A DNA stretch of 64,000 nt, from the NCBI RefSeq assembly GCF_902498195.1, contig NZ_CABVIY010000005.1, positions 124,001 to 188,000 of the forward strand, in the 5' to 3' direction. Numbering within the stretch: the first letter of the stretch is position 1; each line of letters starts with the position of its first letter. This document shows, piece after piece, positions 58,968 through 64,000 of this stretch. A model generated the notes under the pieces. The model did no database searches. It was given only the letters and a program-made list of their open reading frames with translations, and was not told where the DNA came from. This stretch comes from Pseudomonas fluorescens (GTDB lineage: Bacteria > Pseudomonadota > Gammaproteobacteria > Pseudomonadales > Pseudomonadaceae). The position numbers and the translations under genes are program-made.

Positions 58968-60032
58968 ATGCCCGCTATTACCAATGACCTGCCCACCCTC
59001 GCCCAATCCATCAAGGATTGGGGCCGCGAGCTGGGCTTCCAGCAAGTCGGCATCAGCGGCCTCGACCTGGCCGAGCATGAGCAGCACCTGCAACGCTGGC
59101 TCGACGCCGGCTACCATGGCGAAATGGACTACATGGGCGCCCATGGCAGCAAACGCTCGCATCCGGAAGAGCTGGTGCCGGGCACGTTGCGCGTGGTTTC
59201 GCTGCGCATGGACTACCTGTCGGGCGATACCAAAATGGCGCAGCTGCTGGCCCAACCGGAGAAAGCCTACGTCTCGCGTTATGCCTTGGGCCGCGATTAC
59301 CACAAATTGATCCGTAAACGCGTGCAACAACTGGCGGAAAAAATCCAGCAGGCCATCGGCCCATTCGGCTACCGCGCCTTCGTCGACAGCGCCCCGGTGC
59401 TGGAAAAAGCCATCGCGGAACAGGCTGGCCTTGGCTGGATCGGCAAAAACACCCTGGTCTTGAATCGAAAGGCCGGCAGTTATTTTTTCCTCGCCGAACT
59501 GTTCGTCGATTTGCCGCTGCCAGTGGACCCGCCCCATGCCACCGAACATTGCGGCCGATGCAGCGCCTGCCTCGACATCTGCCCGACCAATGCCTTCGTC
59601 GGCCCCTATGTGCTGGACGCCCGACGCTGCATTTCCTACCTGACCATCGAACTCAAGGGCGCCATTCCCGAGGAGCTGCGACCGCTGATCGGCAACCGGG
59701 TGTTCGGCTGCGATGACTGCCAGATTGTCTGCCCGTGGAACCGCTTTGCCCGCCCGTCGGGCGAAAGCGACTTCAAGCCACGGCATAACCTGGACAACGC
59801 CGACCTGGCTGACCTGTTCATGTGGGATGAAGACAGGTTTCTCAGCAGCACCGAAGGTTCGCCGCTAAGACGGGCAGGTTATGAAAGCTGGCTGCGCAAT
59901 CTGGCCGTCGGGCTGGGTAACGCGCCTTCAACGATTCCAGTGCTGGAGGCGTTAAAGGCGCGTCGGGAATATCCATCCGAAATGGTCCGCGAACACGTCG
60001 AGTGGGCGCTAAAACAACACGGAATCCTGTAG
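58968..60032 (+). CDS. queG: Epoxyqueuosine reductase QueG
   Basis: The protein is 354 aa. Two [4Fe-4S] motifs are present: CGRCSACLDICPTNAF and GCDDCQIVCPWNRF. The cobalamin-binding N-terminal part contains VDSAPVLEKAIAEQ and GLGWIGKNTLVLN. It carries out the last step of queuosine synthesis in tRNA. The ATG at 58968 gives the usual start; a longer frame from 58896 overlaps nnr. Its final codons CTG TAG come from the first bases of repeat B4. Confidence 0.95.
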   Translation: MPAITNDLPTLAQSIKDWGRELGFQQVGISGLDLAEHEQHLQRWLDAGYHGEMDYMGAHGSKRSHPEELVPGTLRVVSLRMDYLSGDTKMAQLLAQPEKAYVSRYALGRDYHKLIRKRVQQLAEKIQQAIGPFGYRAFVDSAPVLEKAIAEQAGLGWIGKNTLVLNRKAGSYFFLAELFVDLPLPVDPPHATEHCGRCSACLDICPTNAFVGPYVLDARRCISYLTIELKGAIPEELRPLIGNRVFGCDDCQIVCPWNRFARPSGESDFKPRHNLDNADLADLFMWDEDRFLSSTEGSPLRRAGYESWLRNLAVGLGNAPSTIPVLEALKARREYPSEMVREHVEWALKQHGIL

Positions 60033-60105
60033 GAGCTGCCGAAGGCTGCGATCTTTTGATTTTGAACATCAACGCCGAGATCGCAGCCGTCGGCAGCTCG
60101 TACAG
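60028..60105. repeat. Family B inverted repeat, copy B4
   Basis: CTGTAGGAGCTGCCGAAGGC (from 60028) and the inverted arm GATCGCAGCCGTCGGCAGCT ending in CGTACAG at 60105. The left arm overlaps the end of queG and supplies its TAG. The loop is short, so a hairpin can form and may terminate queG; it also faces the convergent channel gene. Confidence 0.9.
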
Positions 60106-60117
60106 GTAAACCCGGGT

Positions 60118-60729
60118 TCAGGCTTCGTCGTTGTAGACGAACTTGGGCATTTCCCAATGGAAACGGATCGCCAGCAATCGCAGCAGGAAGCCGCCGAACA
60201 GCGTGATCAGAATCGCCTGTTCTCCCGGCACGTTCAGGTAAAGGCATAGCATGTAACACCACGCCGCCGCGAACGAGACGCTGGCGTACAGCTCGCGACG
60301 GAAGATCAGCGGGATGTCGTTGCAGAAGATGTCGCGCAGGATGCCGCCGAACACCCCGGTGATCACACCACTGACCGAGGCAACCAGCATGCCATGGCCC
60401 ATTTCCAGGGCGGTCATGCAGCCGATCAGGGTGAACGCCACCAGCCCGACGGCGTCGAGCACCAGGAATAGCGAGCGCAGGTGGCGCATCCAGCGGGCGG
60501 TGAACACGGTGAACATCGCCGCGATGGTGGTCAGTACCAGGTATTCCGGGTGTTTGACCCAGGTCAGCGGATAGTGGCCAAGCAACACATCGCGCACCGA
60601 ACCGCCACCCAATGCCGTGACGCAGGCAATCAGCACCACGCCAAACCAATCCATTCCGCGACGGCCCGCAGACAGGGCGCCGGTCATGGCCTCGGCGGTG
60701 ATGGCGATCAGGTAGAGCATCAGCAACAT
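60118..60729 (-). CDS. TRIC/YicG-family membrane channel (UPF0126)
   Basis: The protein is 203 aa with seven predicted membrane helices. Each half carries the family motif with glycine pairs: ACVTALGGGSVRDVLLGHYP in the first and ASVSGVITGVFGGILRDIFC in the second, an internal duplication. Prokaryotic TRIC proteins form trimeric cation channels. The ATG at 60729 starts the first helix. It lies alone between queG and orn. Confidence 0.87.
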   Translation of the reverse strand: MLLMLYLIAITAEAMTGALSAGRRGMDWFGVVLIACVTALGGGSVRDVLLGHYPLTWVKHPEYLVLTTIAAMFTVFTARWMRHLRSLFLVLDAVGLVAFTLIGCMTALEMGHGMLVASVSGVITGVFGGILRDIFCNDIPLIFRRELYASVSFAAAWCYMLCLYLNVPGEQAILITLFGGFLLRLLAIRFHWEMPKFVYNDEA

Positions 60730-60806
60730 GGTGGCGGTCCTTGCAGAAAGGCGCGCAGTCTAGCCATTTAGCATCAGCACCAAAAGAGGGCGGGAGCACC
60801 ACAACC

Positions 60807-60893
60807 CCCTGTAGGAGCTGCCGCAGGCTGCGATCTTTTGATTTTTAGAAAAGACAGATCAAAAGATCGCAGCCTGCGGCAGCTCCTACAGGG
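60807..60893. repeat. Family B inverted repeat, copy B5 (perfect 36-bp palindrome)
   Basis: The left arm (60807-60842, starting CCCTGTAGGAGCTGCCGCAG) and right arm (60858-60893) are exact reverse complements over 36 bp with a 15-nt loop. It starts 8 bp past the orn stop codon and could end the orn transcript. It is the best-preserved copy of the family. Confidence 0.93.
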
Positions 60894-60901
60894 AGACCAT
60901 G

Positions 60902-61444
60902 TCAGGCCTTGATGAAGTGCTGGCGATAATGCTGCAGCTCGGCGATCGATTCGCGGATGTCATCGAGGGCCAGGTGGGTACTGCCCTTCTTGAAGCTGTC
61001 GCGTACGTCTGGCGCCCAGCGTGCGGCCAGTTCCTTGAGGGTCGAGACGTCGAGGTTGCGGTAGTGGAAATAGCTTTCCAGGGATTTCATGTGGGTATAA
61101 AGGAAGCGACGATCCTGGCAGATGCTGTTGCCACAGATCGGCGACTTGCCCTTGGGCACCCATTTCTCCAGGAAGGCGATGGTTTCGGCTTCAGCCTCGG
61201 CCATGCTGATACGGCTGTCGCGAACGCGCTGGGTCAGGCCCGAACCGCCATGTTGACGGGTGTTCCACTCATCCATGCCAGCGAGGATTTCATCGCTGTG
61301 GTGGATGGCGATCACCGGGCCTTCGGCCAGGGTGTTCAGGTCACTGTCGGTGACGATGGTGGCCATCTCGATGATGACGTCGGTATCAGGGTTCAGACCG
61401 GTCATTTCCAGGTCGATCCAGATCAGGTTCTGCGGGTTTTGCAT
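60902..61444 (-). CDS. orn: Oligoribonuclease
   Basis: The protein is 180 aa. DEDDh exonuclease motifs: WIDLEMTGL near the N-terminus (the first acidic pair), the central HHSDEIL and CQDRRFL, and the final HLALDDIRESI with the catalytic histidine and aspartate. It degrades dinucleotides, including pGpG from cyclic-di-GMP turnover, which is essential in Pseudomonas. AGGAG precedes the ATG at 61444. It is divergent from rsgA. Confidence 0.96.
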   Translation of the reverse strand: MQNPQNLIWIDLEMTGLNPDTDVIIEMATIVTDSDLNTLAEGPVIAIHHSDEILAGMDEWNTRQHGGSGLTQRVRDSRISMAEAEAETIAFLEKWVPKGKSPICGNSICQDRRFLYTHMKSLESYFHYRNLDVSTLKELAARWAPDVRDSFKKGSTHLALDDIRESIAELQHYRQHFIKA

Positions 61445-61551
61445 GTGTCGGCTCCTAGGCAATGCTGCGCAGTTTAGCTTAGGCCGGTGGCCGGGCGTGC
61501 TAAACTCGCGGCCGTTTTACCTAATCGCTGCATTCTTGATACGGAACACCC

Positions 61552-62583
61552 ATGGCCAAACGCCAACTCAATCGTCGTCAAAACTGGCGCATCGAAAAGA
61601 TTCAGGGCGAACGCGCTGCCCGCGCCGCCAAACGCGAGTCCTCGGCCGTCGAGGCACTTGAGGGCGGCGATCTGGGCCCGGAACAGCACGGCCTGGTGAT
61701 CGCGCACTTCGGTGTGCAGGTCGAAGTCGAAGCCCTCGATGGCGAGCATGCCGGCCAGGTGTTCCGTTGCCACTTGCGGGCCAACCTGCCTGCGCTGGTG
61801 ACCGGCGATCAAGTGGTCTGGCGTGCCGGCAACCAGGGTATCGGCGTGATCGTGGCGCAATCGCCGCGCAACACCGAACTGTGCCGCCCGGATAGCCGAG
61901 GCCAGCTCAAGCCAGTGGCGGCCAACGTCGACATGATCGTCATCGTGTTCGCGCCATTGCCTGAACCTCATGCCAACCTGATCGACCGCTATCTGGTAGC
62001 CGCTGAACACGCGGGGATCAAGCCGCTGCTGTTGCTGAACAAGTTCGACCTGATCGACGAGCACAACGCCCCGGCGTTGAATGCCTTGCTGGCGGTCTAC
62101 CGCACCCTGGGTTACCCGGTGCTCGAAGTGTCGGCCCACCACGGCAACGGCATGGAGCAGCTGCAAAAACAGTTGGACGGACGCATCAGTGTGTTCGTCG
62201 GCCAGTCCGGCGTCGGCAAGTCATCGCTGGTCAACAGCCTGCTGCCGGAGGTCGAGACCCGCGTCGGCCCGTTGTCCGAGCTGTCCGGCCAGGGCACTCA
62301 CACCACCACCACCGCACGATTGTTCCACTTCCCCGGTGGCGGTGAACTGATCGACTCCCCGGGTATCCGCGAGTTCGGCCTGGGTCACGTCAGCCGTGCC
62401 GACGTCGAAGCCGGCTTCATCGAGTTCAACGACCTGCTTGGCACTTGTCGCTTCCGTGACTGCAAGCACGACCGCGAACCCGGTTGCGCCCTGCTCAAGG
62501 CCCTGGAAGACGGCCGCGTGCAGCAACAACGGATGAACAGCTACCGCTCGATCATCGCCAGCTTGCCGGAAAACGGTTACTGA
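61552..62583 (+). CDS. rsgA: Ribosome biogenesis GTPase RsgA
   Basis: The protein is 343 aa, a circularly permuted GTPase: NKFD (163-166) comes before the G1 loop GQSGVGKSS (217-225). An OB-fold occupies about 45-110, and the C-terminal zinc region shows CRFRDCKHDREPGC. It aids late assembly of the 30S subunit. It is monocistronic, with a strong terminator. Confidence 0.96.
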   Translation: MAKRQLNRRQNWRIEKIQGERAARAAKRESSAVEALEGGDLGPEQHGLVIAHFGVQVEVEALDGEHAGQVFRCHLRANLPALVTGDQVVWRAGNQGIGVIVAQSPRNTELCRPDSRGQLKPVAANVDMIVIVFAPLPEPHANLIDRYLVAAEHAGIKPLLLLNKFDLIDEHNAPALNALLAVYRTLGYPVLEVSAHHGNGMEQLQKQLDGRISVFVGQSGVGKSSLVNSLLPEVETRVGPLSELSGQGTHTTTTARLFHFPGGGELIDSPGIREFGLGHVSRADVEAGFIEFNDLLGTCRFRDCKHDREPGCALLKALEDGRVQQQRMNSYRSIIASLPENGY

Positions 62584-62603
62584 GACGTTTCCCGCAGATG
62601 TGA

Positions 62604-62637
62604 AAAAGCCGCGATCATTTCGCGGCTTTTTTGTTTT
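62604..62637 (+). terminator. Terminator of rsgA
   Basis: AAAAGCCGCG (62604-62613) pairs with CGCGGCTTTT (62621-62630) around ATCATTT, followed by TTGTTTT. It starts 21 bp past the stop codon. Confidence 0.9.
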
Positions 62638-62670
62638 GCATGTCTGAAGATGTAATCCCTGTTCAGCCCC

Positions 62671-62738
62671 GTTCGCGAGCAAGCCCGCTCCCACACTGGA
62701 CCGAATCGTCTTTTTGGGAGCGGGCTTGCTCGCGAAGG
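62671..62738. repeat. REP inverted pair A11
   Basis: GTTCGCGAGCAAGCCCGCTC (from 62671) and an inverted copy, TGGGAGCGGGCTTGCTCGCG, ending at 62738. It lies between the convergent rsgA and motB genes. Confidence 0.92.
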
Positions 62739-62768
62739 CGGCCGGATAGCCACACCTTTCTTTCTAAA

Positions 62769-63791
62769 TCACTGTTTCGGCGCTTCACCCGGCTTCGGCG
62801 CCGGATCATCGAACAGGTTCAGCCGTTCACGAAGCTCATGGGCCGGCAATGGCTCCTTGTCTGCCGGCAACGCGTTCGGGTCGACCGGCGTGGCCGGCGC
62901 CTGGCCCGGAGCCGCTGGCGGGGCATCGGGCGCCGGTTCCGCGCCTTGCGAACCTTCGATGGCACGCTGGGCTTTCTTGGTCAGCACAATGATGTCGATA
63001 CGGCGGTTGACCGGGTTGAACGGATGTTCGCGGTCAAACAACGCCGACGAGGCATAGCCGACCACCCTCGCCACTTGCGTATCCGGATAGCTGCCCGCAA
63101 CCAGCGCACGGCGGGCGGCGTTGGCACGGTTGGCCGAGAGTTCCCAGTTACCGAAATCACCCTGGCCGATGTACGGCTTGGCGTCGGTGTGGCCGCTGAT
63201 GCTGATCTTGTTCGGCACCGCCTTGATGGTGTCGGCCATGGCCAGCAGGATGTCTTCGAAATATGGCTTCAGTCGCGCACTGCCTGAGTCGAACATCGGG
63301 CGGTTCTCGGCGTCCACGATCTGGATGCGCAAGCCGTCCGGGGTGATCTCGAACATGATCTGGTCTTTGAATTTCTGCAGCTGCGGATTTTCTTCGACCT
63401 TGTTCTGCAGTTCCTGCAGCAACAGTTCCAGGCGCTCCTTCTCCACCATCTCGGCCATGCCTTCGACCTGTTCGGCGTCGACGGTCACCTTGTCCGGCTG
63501 CGGCTGGGATTTCACCTCGGGGTTCAAGGTATTTTCCGGTGCCAGGGTCGGCGTACCGCCCAGGTCGATGATGTACGGCGTGCCGCTTTCGGAGAAGCCG
63601 ATCGGGTCCTTGAAGTAACCGGCGATGGCGATCTTCTGTTCCGGGGTGGCGGTGGACAACAGCCACAACACCAGGAAGAACGCCATCATCGCCGTGGCGA
63701 AGTCGGCGAAGGCGATTTTCCAGGCGCCCCCGTGATGCCCAGCGGCGTAGCGCTTGACGCGCTTGATGATTATCGGCTGGTTATTTTCCAT
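62769..63791 (-). CDS. motB: Flagellar motor stator protein MotB
   Basis: The protein is 340 aa. A single N-terminal membrane helix (FADFATAMMAFFLVLWLLST) carries the essential proton-binding aspartate, Asp30, followed by a plug and an OmpA-like peptidoglycan-binding domain (ISISGHTDAKPYIGQGDFGN, LSANRANAARRALV, NRRIDIIV). The last 80 residues are Pro/Ala-rich. It anchors the stator to the cell wall. It starts 3 bp after the motA stop, so the pair is one operon. Confidence 0.96.
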   Translation of the reverse strand: MENNQPIIIKRVKRYAAGHHGGAWKIAFADFATAMMAFFLVLWLLSTATPEQKIAIAGYFKDPIGFSESGTPYIIDLGGTPTLAPENTLNPEVKSQPQPDKVTVDAEQVEGMAEMVEKERLELLLQELQNKVEENPQLQKFKDQIMFEITPDGLRIQIVDAENRPMFDSGSARLKPYFEDILLAMADTIKAVPNKISISGHTDAKPYIGQGDFGNWELSANRANAARRALVAGSYPDTQVARVVGYASSALFDREHPFNPVNRRIDIIVLTKKAQRAIEGSQGAEPAPDAPPAAPGQAPATPVDPNALPADKEPLPAHELRERLNLFDDPAPKPGEAPKQ

Positions 63792-63794
63792 TTC

Positions 63795-64000
63795 TTAGCG
63801 ACCACGAACCGCTTGTTCCAGCTCGGCGAAGCTAGGACGGTGCGCCGGGTACAGCACCTTGCGCCCGAACTCCACGGCCAGCGACGGCGGCATGCCGGAA
63901 GCCGAGGCCACCAGCGAGGCCTTGATGGCTTCGTAGACGTTCAGTTCTTCCTTGGCATCGTGGGCCAGGGAATGGGCCAACGGGCCGAAGAAGCCGTAGG
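63795..64000 (-). CDS. motA: Flagellar motor stator protein MotA, C-terminal part (cut by the window end)
   Basis: Only the last 67 or so residues are visible, without a start. They read YGFFGPLAHSLAH, then EAIKASLVASASGMPPSLAVEFGRKVLYP, the conserved end of the MotA C-terminal cytoplasmic region. The stop is TAA at 63795-63797. MotA forms the proton channel with MotB. Confidence 0.93.
   Translation of the reverse strand, partial: YGFFGPLAHSLAHDAKEELNVYEAIKASLVASASGMPPSLAVEFGRKVLYPAHRPSFAELEQAVRGR

Noticed and set aside
1..64000. CRISPR array, prophage or transposase
   Set aside because: The repeats present are REP-type inverted pairs without regular spacers; no phage or transposase proteins are seen.

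Overview
The window is a 64-kb piece of chromosome from a Pseudomonas of the P. fluorescens group. The evidence is high GC, recognisable Pseudomonas proteins (azurin, AmaAB, DesT-like regulator, HisZ, MotAB), gene order close to the PA4890-PA4954 part of P. aeruginosa, and many intergenic REP palindromes of the GTGGGAGCGGGCTTGC type. Most of it is core genome. There is no prophage, insertion sequence, CRISPR array or integrase.

Layout. 1-4.1 kb: end of a LysR regulator, an AsmA-family protein, a small secreted tandem-repeat protein and a TetR (DesT/FabR-type) regulator. 4.2-6.7 kb: urease accessory genes ureE-ureF-ureG and a HupE/UreJ gene. 6.8-8.9 kb: a sugar epimerase/isomerase-like gene and a short-chain dehydrogenase. 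8.9-9.7 kb: a gene-free region holding a cluster of DnaA-box-like sequences. 9.7-14.8 kb: the branched-chain amino-acid ABC transporter livJ-livH-livM-livG-livF. 15.1-19.2 kb: the pipecolate/lysine catabolic pair amaA-amaB with a divergent LysR gene. 19.3-23.2 kb: pncB-nadE (NAD synthesis), azurin, a LOG-type nucleotide phosphoribohydrolase and a small charged protein. 23.4-30.1 kb: a three-gene operon encoding two transglutaminase-like proteins and a circularly permuted ATP-grasp/alpha-E protein, a widespread system whose biochemical role is unsettled. 30.5-40.3 kb: a YgiQ radical-SAM protein, then dnaB, rplI, a membrane protein, rpsR, rpsF, rlmB and rnr. 40.5-41 kb: two nearly identical tRNA-Leu(CAG) units. 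41.2-43.8 kb: a periplasmic iron-binding protein and permease with a Fur-box-like site. 43.9-62.6 kb: chemoreceptor, purA, hisZ, hflC, hflK, hflX, hfq, miaA, mutL, amiB, tsaE, nnr, then queG, a TRIC/YicG channel, orn and rsgA. 62.8-64 kb: motB and the end of motA.

The long minus-strand run from nnr to hflC is the conserved gammaproteobacterial superoperon (nnr-tsaE-amiB-mutL-miaA-hfq-hflX-hflK-hflC), with stop/start overlaps at several junctions. The dnaB-rplI-rpsR-rpsF-rlmB-rnr run is likewise conserved.

Two families of inverted repeats punctuate gene ends. Family A is GTGGGAGCGGGCTTGCTCGCGA (11 inverted pairs). Family B is GTAGGAGCTGCCGAAGGCTGCGATC (5 inverted pairs); two of its copies supply the stop codon of the gene they follow. 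The most interesting loci are the DnaA-box cluster near 9.0-9.7 kb, the ATP-grasp/alpha-E/transglutaminase operon, the secreted repeat protein at 2.8 kb, and the stop-codon-donating repeats.
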